A stretch of DNA of 64,000 nucleotides from Phytophthora colocasiae. Taxonomy: Eukaryota > Oomycota > Peronosporomycetes > Peronosporales > Peronosporaceae. The notes beneath the pieces were generated by a model. That model had not been told where the DNA came from. It was given only the letters and a program-made list of their open reading frames with translations, and did no database searches. The stretch spans positions 682,001 through 746,000 of the forward strand of contig JAGKQI010000094.1 in NCBI GenBank assembly GCA_018806915.1, in the 5' to 3' direction. Made by a program: the position numbers and the translations under genes. Shown one piece after another: positions 21,330 through 31,706 of this stretch (the stretch's first letter is position 1; each line of letters opens with the position of its first letter).

Positions 21330-22574
21330 ATGATAACCCTCTTCTGTATGATCGTTGGTACAAAAGAGCCTTTTCCAGTGACTATCGACGAGAAGAAGTC
21401 GGTTGGAGAACTCAAGGTGGCTATTAAGGAGGCCAAGTCGAGCGAGTTGGAACATCTCGACGCCGATAACCTGTGGCTCTACCTGGCAACGAAAGGCGAC
21501 GGCAAGTGGCTGACAGCTGATGATACTGAAGACATCAAGATGCTGATTAGAGGAAAACGGTTGTGGCCCACCAACACCTTGATGTTTATGCTTGAGAAGT
21601 TGCCGACACTAACCGCTGAGCAACTCCACGTGCTGGTATTGCTCCCAGAGCAAAGAGAAGCCTGCGAGCCATTGCTCATGACGGATTATGATCGAGTTGA
21701 ACGTGAGCGTTACGAGCTCTCGAAGATGAGCTCAAGAGAGACAAGAGAGCTCCTGAATACCTTGGAGATTGACTTACTACCGTATACAGTTCCAGTCTCG
21801 GTTCAAGATCAGGATTTTGATCAAGTTGACGCGTTCAAGTGGGAGACAATTCTCAATGAAAGTGGCGAACAGGCTGGGCCCTTCGAACAACAGCAACGTC
21901 AACGATACCTCAGGTACATGGAAGACAATATCAACAATGTTCTCGTGGAGGAGGAGCTTTGCGTACTCGCAATGGAAAAAGACCGCAACATCCTCAGTGT
22001 TGCACTCCCTGGCTATGACATGGAACTTGTTGGAAACGCAGACCTTCTCGTTATGAGTGCTCTTGCCAAGCAGATTCCGAATTACGTGGCTCTTTTTGCT
22101 GGCGTGAGGATGCTGATCGACGTGAGAGTCGATGCGTGCAACAACAGTCGAGCCATCTACCAAACTCTGTCGGAACTGATTGCACTGGATGTTCTTGCCA
22201 ATGACCTGGTGATGGCTCTACTGACTAACTTGAAGGATTACTGGGAGTTCTTTTGGATCTCGGACAAGGACGACGGTTGTGTTTCCATTCAACACGTGGT
22301 TTTTGCTCGTCCAGGCGAAGCATTCGCTATGATCAAGGCGACCCTTACGCAGTCGCCAATGGCCCATGAGATCAATATTCCATGGCTTGGAGAACCTGTG
22401 AAGCGACACAAACTGGCTGCGTTGCTGCCATCTATCCGCGACAATACTGCCGTTCTTGAGGCATTCGAACAGTACCATGCCATCTCTAGTGTGTTTGGCC
22501 CTGACGAGGACTTGGCGCGTGCTTTGGGTCGACAGATTGCTCGTTCGATTCCCGTTTTCAGCATGTGCACGTGA
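21330..22574 (+). CDS. Crinkler (CRN) effector, intact (CRN1)
   Basis: ATG 21330 to TGA 22572-22574, 414 residues. The N-terminal header is CRN type: residues 1-10 MITLFCMIVG, LWLYLATK at 48-55 (variant of LFLAK), then HVLVLLP at 100-106, which marks the end of the translocation header. CRN proteins are delivered into plant cells and usually act in the nucleus. The C-terminal domain resembles CRN2 and looks like a PD-(D/E)XK nuclease fold: NADLLVM (about 235), MLIDVRV (about 262), YQTLSELIAL (about 277). The expected E-x-K is D-x-R here, so catalysis is doubtful. The start is supported by the conserved header; an upstream in-frame extension to 21210 covers the promoter block and is rejected. 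Confidence 0.85.
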   Translation: MITLFCMIVGTKEPFPVTIDEKKSVGELKVAIKEAKSSELEHLDADNLWLYLATKGDGKWLTADDTEDIKMLIRGKRLWPTNTLMFMLEKLPTLTAEQLHVLVLLPEQREACEPLLMTDYDRVERERYELSKMSSRETRELLNTLEIDLLPYTVPVSVQDQDFDQVDAFKWETILNESGEQAGPFEQQQRQRYLRYMEDNINNVLVEEELCVLAMEKDRNILSVALPGYDMELVGNADLLVMSALAKQIPNYVALFAGVRMLIDVRVDACNNSRAIYQTLSELIALDVLANDLVMALLTNLKDYWEFFWISDKDDGCVSIQHVVFARPGEAFAMIKATLTQSPMAHEINIPWLGEPVKRHKLAALLPSIRDNTAVLEAFEQYHAISSVFGPDEDLARALGRQIARSIPVFSMCT

Positions 22575-23130
22575 TTCACATGAAGGTGACAGCGTTTTTT
22601 TTTCGTTCGGCACCGTTTAGTTTTCTTGGCAACGTCTTAACCCTCAAAATGCACTACCGAGTGTTTCCTATAACGAATTCCTCTCGTCTATCTAGGCAGA
22701 AAAACCAGTCAAACGAATGTTCCAATACTCTGTTGTACCATTTCACAATATTTTGTAAATTCTTCACGTTTTTAAACGCTAGCACGATCAACATAAGGCG
22801 CAGTTCGCAATTCCAGAAAAGTTGTATTGTGTCTGTACATCTTTTTCGAGAGGTTATTTGCCGACCAATGAGTTAAACCACCAAAACAGTCCGTGGCAGG
22901 CATGATGCGGCTAACCCAACGATGAGAAACGAAGAAGTATCAACTCGAGGCAACGGCCCCGTGCTACTCTACTCTATCTCAAGAAAGCAGCAGGCCAACT
23001 TCGAAAAGAATCTTCAGGAAGCAACAACAAAAACCGAAAGGCGACTTTGATAAATCGTCTAGCTGCGTATCAGGCTTCTATAGGAACAACAAATTAACAA
23101 AATAGAAGACCAATTTCTAAGTTTGCAGTA
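22575..23130. other. Intergenic DNA between the CRN genes
   Basis: A/T-rich, with no recognisable coding potential or repeat match elsewhere in the window. Confidence 0.4.
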
Positions 23131-23402
23131 GTTAGGGACTTTTTTCACGACGAAATATGCTGTACACACTATCTGAAGTATTTCAAAGGTTGATTGATTG
23201 CCTAGCGATAAGGATTTTGCGACTTAAAGGAAGGCGTTTAAGGCATTCATGTGTGGTCGTTGGTGAGGAAGGCGATCATAGGTTGGATGAAGAATAGGAG
23301 CTTTTTCCCTTTTTAATTACTTTGCAAGTAGAAACCTCTAGCCCAATTATCGCGAAGGGGGGTAATCGTACAGCATATTTAGTCGTCAAAAACGTCCCTA
23401 AC
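23131..23402. mobile_element. 272-bp MITE-like inverted repeat between CRN1 and CRN2
   Basis: The left arm starts GTTAGGGACTTTTTTCACGAC; the right arm, reversed, starts GTTAGGGACGTTTTTGACGAC. Both go on to AAATATGCTGTAC. TA abuts each end (23129-23130, 23403-23404). The flanks TTTGCA/TGCAAA are also inverted, so the true end may lie a few bases farther out. Confidence 0.6.
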
Positions 23403-23492
23403 TAATGCAAACTTGGACTCAAGATCATACGAATTTATAATAACGTTACGATGTTAAAAAGTTACGTGGTTGATGTGTGGATGCTGGAAAGT

Positions 23493-25142
23493 CTAGTCAA
23501 TGTCCATGGCAGTTGCGTGTTCAGCTTCTTGTTCCGGAATGGATGGAAGCTCTCCATCTAGATTGTGTCCGAGTTGGGCTTGGACTCCAACTTCTAGCCA
23601 GGAAAGATTGTCATCCTTTGACGAGAGTGTTTTTTCAATCATCGTGAAACCTGCGCTTGGAGACGTTAAGGTCATGTAGTTCATGATGGCCCGACCGCCT
23701 CTCGTTTTAGAGATCCAAAAGAACTCCCAACAATCGCCGAGGTTGGTCAGTAACCCCATCACAACGCCACCGATACGATAATACAGAGCAATCAATTCTG
23801 ACGCAATCTGGTATCCGGTGCCGTCGGTGATTTCCGTCGGCTTCTTGACTTCAATCAGCAATTTCACATCAGTCAATTCTTTGGGGAACTCGTCGGCGAT
23901 AGCACTCATAACCAGAAGGTCCGTACTTCCAGTAAGTTCAATGTTGTGACCTGGAATGTCAACCTTGAGAAGGTTGTTCTTGTGTTCGACGCCAATCACA
24001 CGAAGCCCCTCTTTGTCAAGCACTTCTTTGATGTTGGCTTCCACGTACTTGAGGTATTGCTTGTGTTGTTGATCCTCACGAAGATCGCTCCATTGAAAGG
24101 AGTTCACAGGAGCACGATCAATGCTTTGCAGCTCGACTGGAATCGAATGCTGAGCCCACGGAATCTTCAAAGCCGCTAGAAGCTCCTCTCCTTTCGTTAC
24201 ACTCATGTTTGAGTGGGCGTAATGCTTGCGATTTGCCTTGAAAGTGTGACCACAAATCTCCGTGAGCATTGCTGAATGATGGCTCGTAAAATCTTGTTGT
24301 GGAATCACCACCAGCACGTGAAGTGGGTCGGCGATACGGATTTCTGCGGCGAGTGGTGGTGGCATGTTGCTCTTTTTCAGCACCCACTCCAACGTTTTCG
24401 TATCCCTCAACTGCTCTCCATTGACCATCATCTCGATGTCACTGTGGGTCTCTCCTCGGGACAATGCGAGCGCCACACAGTCATCTGTTGTTAACCATGC
24501 GCCGTCGCCTTTCTTCGCCAGATAAAGCTGCAGGTTATTGGCGTCGACATTCTTCAACTCGTTCGACTTGGTCCCCTTGATTGCCGTTTTGAGTTCTGAA
24601 ACCGACTTCTCCTGGTGAATGCCAATCGGGAAGGGGTCCTTCGTCATGCCGATGATCGCACAATAGAGGCTTTCAGAAGCCCCGGAAATTGCAAAAACCC
24701 GTAGTCATAATCACGTAGCGCAGCCATCTATTTTTAGCGCGACCCCTCCCACGTGTTTTTCGATTCCGAAATCCCGTGCCGAGCACCCTTGCTACGGGGT
24801 AACGATACCGGATTTCAGTGCGGAAGCTGCAGGCCTCGGATGCCCGTCCTAATGAAAGGCCCGGATGGAATATCTACCCGAATGAGCGGGCCATGCGCTT
24901 ATGAGCTGTGTGAGGCTCATGAGAGTGAAGAGCTGGTAGTGGAAGAGTGCCATTGATGTCTAAGGCTGCCTCTATTGGGGAAGACTACGTGATTTTGTCA
25001 CGGGTTTATTTTTCCCGGTAAACCTGAAGCGGCCTTTCGTACCGAAAACCCTTAGTCAAAAAGCGGTATCCTGCCACGTGTTTTTCACTACGTGATTTTC
25101 ATTTTCCGGGGCTTCTGAAAGTCTCTAATAACGCTTTAACAT
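23493..25142 (-). pseudogene. Crinkler (CRN) effector interrupted near codon 5 (CRN2)
   Basis: Minus strand. The original ATG (25142) keeps an upstream context like CRN1, but after five codons a TAG falls at the edge of a 460-bp insertion (24666-25125). Past the insertion the CRN frame runs open from before ATG 24647 to the stop at 23493, 384 residues. It includes LQLYLAKK, a DWL-type region and LHVLVVIPQQ. The C-terminal domain has a full PD-(D/E)XK-like set: GSTDLLVM, LLIEVKK (E-x-K) and YQIASELIAL. A product starting at ATG 24647 would lack about the first 11 residues of the header. As written the gene is broken by the MITE. Confidence 0.8.
24666..25125. mobile_element. 460-bp TA-flanked MITE inside the CRN2 5' end
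   Basis: The terminal inverted repeat is GAGGCTTTCAGAAGCCCCGG on the left and GAGACTTTCAGAAGCCCCGG on the right (reversed), each abutting TA (24664-24665, 25126-25127). Inner arms share CACGTAG and AAACACGTGG-like words. A small plus-strand ORF (24753-24956) has Cys-rich and acidic parts but no known domain. Removing the element with one TA would put the CRN2 start codon back in frame with the body. Confidence 0.8.
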
Positions 25143-25589
25143 CTTTTGTCAAGCCGGTAGATTCTGGAATGGCAAAACGAGGTGAACGTATTGAAATTTA
25201 AGAGTAAGGAAATTGAAGGCTTTCCGTAACAGTAACACGATATACTAGAGAAGACAGTATTTTCTAATAGTAGTAAGAACACATAGCCATTAACGGGAGA
25301 GGTAAACGTGTGCATAGCTATCTGTAGTATTAGCTGCATCTTCGTTTGATCTAAGACACCTAACGCTTATGTGTTTCGACGAGATCTCTTCCAATTCTCC
25401 TCAGAGAATTTTTACAATATCATACCGTGTGATAAAATCACCGCCGCGAGCCAACCACAGCGAGTTCGGCCCTGGAAATAGGCTCGGTGAATGTGCGATG
25501 TAATAGTTCACCTGCCGGCGGCAGGCTGCCGCTCTTGACTACGCGGCTGAAGCGCGGCGCACGAAGCATAAAAAATTGCGATCTGAACT
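25143..25589. other. Intergenic DNA upstream of CRN2 and the secreted-protein gene
   Basis: A divergent promoter interval. 25143-25200 still resembles the CRN1 5' leader (inverted), which supports CRN2 ATG 25142. No other gene is seen. Confidence 0.5.
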
Positions 25590-25632
25590 CTGATTTGGGT
25601 GGTGCACATAATCCTTGCATCAGTCGCACCAA
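25590..25632 (+). promoter_or_regulatory. 43-bp promoter block shared with CRN1
   Basis: Matches 21237-21279 with one mismatch (A to T at the 20th base). It ends 27 bp before the ATG at 25660. A weaker match (AGCATAAAA) lies just upstream in both copies. The coding sequences downstream are unrelated. Confidence 0.65.
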
Positions 25633-25659
25633 CGCCTGGCACAAACAGAAACCCTGACG

Positions 25660-26025
25660 ATGATGTCGCGCCTGCTTCTCGTTGTCACCACTCTGGCCGT
25701 GCTGATCAATGCTGAGCCGTTCCAGAGCGCTCCAACCACGCCCACAGACTCCAGCGATTCAATCTACACGACACTGTCGAACAACGGCCCGATGGCTGGC
25801 ACGGGTCCTCGCAGACTCGAGCCACTACCGACTGGAAACGCCGAGAAGCAGTCCCTGTCGATCTACACGACACTGACACACGACAGTCCCATGGCTGCTT
25901 TCGGCCCGCGCAGACTGGAGCCACTCCCCACAGCAAACCCTGAAGAACGATCGGATGACATTTACACGCCGCTGTCTGGCGACGGCCCCATGAGCGGCAA
26001 GGGCCAACGCGCACTCCGCCAATAA
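25660..26025 (+). CDS. Small secreted repeat protein
   Basis: ATG 25660 to TAA 26023-26025, 121 residues. A signal peptide is clear: MMSRLLLVVTTLAVLINA, cleavage likely before EPFQS. The mature part is three imperfect repeats of about 40 residues, each with IYTxLSxxGPMAxxGPRRLEPLP and a short acidic spacer (the third is shortened). GPRRLEPLP occurs twice. RRLE is not RxLR. There are no cysteines after the signal peptide. Function unknown; a secreted effector or wall-associated peptide precursor is possible, given the promoter block shared with the neighbouring CRN gene. Confidence 0.75.
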   Translation: MMSRLLLVVTTLAVLINAEPFQSAPTTPTDSSDSIYTTLSNNGPMAGTGPRRLEPLPTGNAEKQSLSIYTTLTHDSPMAAFGPRRLEPLPTANPEERSDDIYTPLSGDGPMSGKGQRALRQ

Positions 26026-26415
26026 AGAGTAGGAAGAGAAACAAAAAGCTCCTTGAAAGCACAGTATTTTTATGCAAGCTTCGACAGTTCAAGCTTCTTG
26101 GAAGATACTAAGGATATCCTAGGAGGTGAATGAAGGAATGATCCATGCGTAAGAATTTACATGTCGTGCCTGCACTGTCCATTGTGGACACCCTTGAACC
26201 TTCAACTCGCTTGTTCCGACCTGCGACTCATTTTTGAGTTCATGTGTCTATCTGTGTCGCGTCTTTAGTCATGTAAATGGATGTTGCCCACAGTTCTGCT
26301 CTCCACATGCCTCTCACTGTCCACAATGTCTCCCCACACACCCTCTGGTCAATCTCCTTGTTTGAAAACTTGGCCGGATTTTCTAGCGGTGATTGTGTGA
26401 AATGGGAGCACAATA

Positions 26416-27113
26416 CCGCATCGCTCATGTCCTAACCGAACTTTTGTCATAAGCGAACGTGAATATTAGCCAATCACATACAACGAAATTTGCATATGGC
26501 GTTGCATTAAAATGCTATACCAAACAACTAAAACGTAGTTCACTTCATTTCAAATTTCGTCAATTGCACCACCGGAGCAGGACGAAAGTCGAAACACTAC
26601 AAGCGCATTTCAATTGACTACACACATAAGCTACAAGTTCTTCAATTTTTAGATAGATGCAACGATACAGGAAACGCAATAGCAAAGTTCTACCCCTCAA
26701 TTAACAATTCAGTTGAGCGAACTAAAAAGCTAAAGCAGAGCGACGAGCTGATGTGCAATCAAGGAAAAGTACATCACAAAAATCTGCAGAATCGGCAAGG
26801 CTATCGTCTTGCCGACGCAGAAGAGTACATCGTGCTCTGGATTACTCAAACCCGGCACCGCGATTTGTGCGGATGGACACGGGGTATGGTATGGTATGGA
26901 TTTACGTTTACGCGTGACCTTTTTACACTGGCTAGACTCTGAATTGCTAGCTGGAAGCGTAGTCCAGGTGAGGCAAACTGGTACTGTACCCACTGGACAC
27001 GGGGTCGTGTCCATATTTAAAATGTAGTATTTTAATGCTAATTAAACCTGCTGTATCAGTACACTACCCTTTTCACTGTACACTGCCGTTCGGTTAGGAC
27101 ATGAGCGATGCGG
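26416..27113. mobile_element. 698-bp TA-flanked element (TIR CCGCATCGCTCATG)
   Basis: A perfect 26-bp terminal inverted repeat starting CCGCATCGCTCATGTCC lies at 26416-26441 and 27088-27113, each end abutting TA (26414-26415, 27114-27115). No transposase ORF lies inside. GGACACGGGGT occurs twice internally (about 26876 and 26994). The TA/CCG start is shared in form with the elements at 2983 and 39556. Confidence 0.8.
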
Positions 27114-27115
27114 TA

Positions 27116-28600
27116 TTAACCCGATTGTTTACAAAAAAATACATTATGTACGGTTTAGCAAATAAGGATGTGAAAAAAAACTTTGTCACTTCTTTTGTGA
27201 AGTAATAATTAGCTGGCGACGGTTCACAAGTATCATTATCTACCAATCATGACCGCTACACGGTCTCAATCCATGTCATATTGTTATTGAGTGACTTGAA
27301 GAGAGTAAACATGGTGTACATCGAAAAGCTGGAGGACAAGGAGAACGACCCTTATTCACTATTACTTCTTCGACAGCAACAAGATGCTTTGGATCGTGAG
27401 CTGAGCCCATAAATGAGGTCTTGGAGACTGTGGCACAAGAAGCAGTCTGAGATTGTGGGTTGGTTGCGATTCCAGGAAGTGAGTATGCTCACAGTTATAG
27501 ACTGTTATTATCTTCCAGTTCAGGAGCCCTTCAAAATCCAGCCAGCTCTAGCGGGGAAAGCGAATTTCGTGCTCGTCCATACGTTATATCGATCGTATCG
27601 AGGCCCTGGCAAGGGTCATCTTGCCTTCTACCGCAGCAACGCCGCAATAAAGTCATTCACGTCTGGCGATGAGCCGAATTCAGGGTCGAACTACTAATCA
27701 AAATCACGAAGTTAGTTTAGGAAGCGTAATGTGTAGTCGTTTTATATATGTACTTGTACCCGATCATGTGAAGTCAAGGAGATCGTATAAATTTCATCAA
27801 ATGCGACCTTCGTACCAGCACTAAAGATGGCCCACGAATACGAACACAATCGAAGTCATTTATAACCGCAAATAATAAGGCAGCTTTGAACGTACTTCTT
27901 GGTACAATTGTCAGAATACAGGCGGCGCCCTTGCTGGCATGTGTCTTGATGTGGCTCCAAAGCTGCAACAATACAAATGAGTGCATTAATGCCGATCTCA
28001 ATCAAACAATGTGAGTTCTACCTCTATTATTTCGGCGTCGTGTCGGTTATCCACCATCTCGTTGTTCCAGACAAGAATGAGAAGTGTGCCTTGACGTGGA
28101 CTCGCTCAATTCTGCAAATCGGTTGGATCAAATATCTTGCAAATAGTATGCCAAAAGATATCCTTTAGCTACAGGACCAAATATCTCAAGTGAATTGTAT
28201 GATCATACGATTGCCTTCCAACCTGCTATTGTGTATCACCACATATCATTCAGACTACGGATTGCATCTGACACCTTTCTCAATAGTAATGATTGGCTAA
28301 AGTCATGCCAGACAGCAAGTGCAGCAATTAGCGAAATCATGTGAGGCAATTATAGTCTCAGCAAGACTACAACGGCGAAATCCTGGATACTACATCAAAT
28401 GTCTGATCGTATATTGGCGTGTTATTAATTCAAAGATTTAAATAGCGGAGCTCCGTCTATCGGTACAGGGATAGCTACAAAGGACAATCCATCAAGTGCA
28501 ACCCCCTTCCAGTACAGCGCCATGTTCGCTGGGAAGCTCCGAATTTACCATGCTTCGGAAACAACTCATACTAATTCCACATGCGAACAGAAAGGGAGGC
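27116..28600. other. Intergenic DNA with weak coding traces
   Basis: A short ORF from ATG 27311 (VYIEKLEDKENDPYS...) ends in TAA after 33 codons; the downstream frame 27413-27697 is open but matches nothing I know. No other gene was found to 28600. Confidence 0.35.
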
Positions 28601-29581
28601 GGATGTTGGACTTCCCTGCTAACGATCTGTGTGTACCGAACGCCATGTTTGACACGCTGGTGCAGTTCCCAGGATCAAACAACTAAGCGCACCCATCCAT
28701 CTCGCTGAGTATCATCAAGCAAGCAGTGGAGAGATGGCTTCGCCCCAAATCGCGACCTTGCTGTGAATTTTCGCGTGTTCACCAGAGCTCGGATCCTCGA
28801 GCCAGCCAATAGTAAACGCCGCCACCAATAAATACTGAACTTCTTGAACGGACATTCCACTGATAATGTGGACGTCATGAATCGCTGGACGGTGCCAATG
28901 AAGCGTGCGCTCGCCAATATTCATCGAATCATCGAAGGAGCATGGTGGCAGTGCGACCACGGTGGTGGCGCCATGGGAGAGCAACGATGAAGCTCATCCA
29001 ACTTCGCTACTGGGTAATCAGCACGATGACGGATAGTGGTGTGGCGAGTAGCGTCTCCGACAGCGAGCAGTATCATAGATCAGCACACGGGGCAGAGCAA
29101 TACTGTGTAGTGTGGCGAGTAGCGTCTCCGACAGCGAGTAGTATCATGGATTTCGGAGAGAAGCTAGGCAAGTAACGATGTAGCCACTCTCGTGTGAGGA
29201 TTGTCTGGGTCCGGGAAAAATGGGAAATGAGCTGCGTTTGGATTTTGGCGCGTGCTGGGACAGTGCAGTGTGTTTGAAGTTTTCAGCCAATCAAAATGCC
29301 AAAATACTGAACACAACCTGATTGGCTGCCAGACGCAAAGCGAAGACATTGGCGAAAAGTTTGGATGTTGAAGTTTGCGTTTGCGCGCTAAAATCTTTCT
29401 ACGTTGAAGTCCAAGTTTTTCTCCGATGTCTTCGCTTTTGTTTGACAGCCAATAAAAATGCGTCCCGAGATCCTGACACTCTGATTGGGTGTCTTCGAGT
29501 GACCCTTAGTGTCGACAGTGCTTCTAAGGTTAACCCTTCCAACGATCTTGGGACCAAATATCTTTCTTTGTGTATGCCAGC
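28600..29581. repeat. Left arm of the 1-kb inverted repeat
   Basis: About 980 bp that recurs inverted at about 32614-33600 with very few differences, mostly single-base or homopolymer length changes. The inner boundary is sharp at GTATGCCAG (about 29581); the outer boundary fades near 28600. The arm includes two direct repeats of a 37-bp word (29038-29075, 29110-29147) and several CCAAT/ATTGG boxes (29280-29480). Confidence 0.9.
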
Positions 29582-29996
29582 GTTTTGGGAATTCATCACG
29601 ACTAAAAAAACACACTTTTCAATTAGTGTGACATATTTCTAAACGTATTATGGTACTACCTTATCGTGATGATCATCACAGACTGTAATGAGTCATCTCG
29701 TATTATTTGGTGCTTTTTGCACAATGACCATGGGCTCACTCGATATATTTGTGTAAGTAGCGTTCAAACGGCCTAGCGAACTCTTCCGTTCGACGCGGAA
29801 ACTAGTTAATCAACTCATTCTTCTTCTTCCGTTCGACGTGGATATTTCTAAGGTGGAACCCCTCGAGGCTCCGGATCCAAGCTACGATCGCATTTACTGC
29901 GACGTAGTGCTTTCGAGCATTACCCACAGGCCAGCAGGTTCACTTTCTCATTTGCCAGGTTTACAGCAGAGCTAGTTCCAGTCCTGTAGTATCAAC

Positions 29997-30853
29997 ATGG
30001 GCAATTGTCTAGAACGGATACGACGGCTATCACGGGCGACTCGTTCGTGGACGTGTTGTTCTTCCCAGACACGGCCATGCCGTGCAAGAACTTCCACTCG
30101 AGCGAGGTTGCACGCGCAAAAACTGCAAGAAGATCCACGACCAGAACAGCTCATTATTGACCATGCTCGTGTCTCAAGGCAGCCAAGAAGACGATGGACA
30201 TTTGCGTCTTTACGATCACCTGTGATGAGGTACGAGGTGCAATGGTCTGAGTCTTTGATGCAATATAAACCCTTGGTCTTCAGATTGCAGACGTCGTGCT
30301 GGAAGCCCATGAACGCGGCGTCAAGATCCGCGTCATCACGGACGACGGTCAGGCGAAAGGCAAAGGCTCCGACATTCAGAAGTTCATCGACGCTGTACGT
30401 TGCTAGATCTAAGACTTATGACCACAGCTACTGACATGTGCTGGTGAACAGGGAATCCCCGTTCGAGACGACCACTCTTACACCTACATGCACCACAAGG
30501 TAACGTTGAGACAGCATGAAAAGTATAGGGTGCTGTTTGACTGATGCAATATTGTATTTGTCCACTGACAGTTCTGCATCATCGACAAGAAGGTTTTGCT
30601 GAATGGTATGTTGGTTTTCACACACTAGAGATACCCATCTTCTTGTTCTTACAGGATGTTGTACTGCAGGTTCTTTCAACTGGAGCCGCCAGGCTGTCGT
30701 AGGCAACGCTGAAAACCTTGTTATCCACAAGGACGGCCGTACGTTGGCGTCAATCTTGACTTCCCAAGAGCTCAAACATTTTCTTGGCAAAACTGTTTTT
30801 TAGGCCGTTTTGATGAACACTTCCAGCATCTGTGGAAGAAGTACGAGCGCTAG
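29997..30853 (+). pseudogene. PLD6/Zucchini-like phospholipase D family gene, six exons
   Basis: Exons by GT-AG sites and frame: up to 30229, 30284-30394, 30452-30499, 30572-30605, 30670-30738, 30804-30853. They join in frame through ITCDE, ADVVLEAHERGVKIRVITDD, SYTYMHHKFCIID and LNGSFNWS, then a WKKYER end. The HxK...D motif (HHKFCIID) and the NGSFNWS block fit the single-HKD mitochondrial cardiolipin hydrolase / Zucchini family, known as a phospholipase or as a piRNA nuclease. Exon 1 (VLFFPDTAMPCKNF...) shows two one-base frame changes before LKAAKKTMD, so the first exon is broken or misread. No in-frame ATG was fixed. It lies between the inverted arms. Confidence 0.75.
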
Positions 30854-30942
30854 GAGCTCTTTAGCCTACCCCATTGCTTTTGTAAAACTACGATATGTAT
30901 ATAACCAGAACTAGCAACATGCTTCTCCTTTGTTCCTTTTGT

Positions 30943-31512
30943 TCAGCGCCGTTGTTGCGCCGATGACTCCATCACCGCCTTGAGGAAAGCCAGATTCTTT
31001 TCGTTCTCGATCTTGGCAAGCTCTAACCTCTCCTTCCGATCAGCTTCTCGTTGCTCCTTCCTGTCTCTCCTTTCCTCCTCCCTGGCTTGGCGTCTGTCCT
31101 CCATCTTCGTAGCCAGTGCCTCCTTCTGGAACTGTAGCTCCTCTCGTCTCAACTGTAACTCCTGCTGTTTGAGTTCCAACGTCTGCGTCATGACATCTCG
31201 AATGGACGTCAACAAACGCTCTAAAGGCTCCTGAAGACCAGTAGGAGGGGTCGAAGCTCTCGGTCGTTTGCCTAACACTGGACGACGCTCCGGTGGCGTC
31301 TCCACTTCCTGTTGTTCCTCCCCCACGTCCTCATTGTGAATCTGAATGTCATTATGGACCTGAACATCATTCCGATTCACTTCCCGACGCTCCGATATAT
31401 CCATCTCCAGCTCTTCACGCGACAGAGTGGCAGAAGTAGGGACGTCGCTCTGCAGCCTCAAACGCACTTCCATCGGCATCTCCCGACAGCGCACGATATT
31501 GACGACGCGCAC
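30943..31512 (-). CDS. Coiled-coil protein, function unknown
   Basis: Open on the minus strand. The first ATG is near 31476 (MEVRLRLQSDV or the Met just before it). The product has an acidic N-terminal half, a KRPRASTPP nuclear-signal-like motif, and a long Glu/Arg/Lys/Gln-rich helix (LKQQELQLRREELQFQKEAL...) that would form a coiled coil, ending AQQRR. Such tails are common on Myb/SANT-type proteins of transposons, but no DNA-binding domain was found upstream. It converges with the PLD6-like gene and lies just downstream of the DOT1-like gene on the same strand. Confidence 0.55.
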   Translation of the reverse strand: MRVVNIVRCREMPMEVRLRLQSDVPTSATLSREELEMDISERREVNRNDVQVHNDIQIHNEDVGEEQQEVETPPERRPVLGKRPRASTPPTGLQEPLERLLTSIRDVMTQTLELKQQELQLRREELQFQKEALATKMEDRRQAREEERRDRKEQREADRKERLELAKIENEKNLAFLKAVMESSAQQRR

Positions 31513-31706
31513 GTGTAGTTTACGTTTCTACTGCTCCTGAATCCAGCCGGTTGCATTCGATGCGCGCGCGTCTTGTACTCGTGCAGAAGGCTGAAACAGT
31601 GTCTTCGCACAAAGCGATCGATTAGCTTGCGGTACCTGCCCAGATTCAAAATACGAGTGCTCAAAAGAAAAAAAAGAAGAAGCGAACGTTGTTATTAGTA
31701 TTAGCG

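Noticed and set aside
25660..26025. RxLR effector call for the secreted repeat protein
   Set aside because: The repeated motif is RRLE, not RxLR, and no dEER follows; it was described as secreted and unknown instead.
27311..27697. A two- or three-exon gene at 27.3-27.7 kb
   Set aside because: Frames do not join at good splice sites and no family is recognised.
30943..31512. Myb/SANT transposon accessory protein
   Set aside because: Only the coiled-coil tail is present; no DNA-binding domain was found upstream, so the entry is left as unknown.
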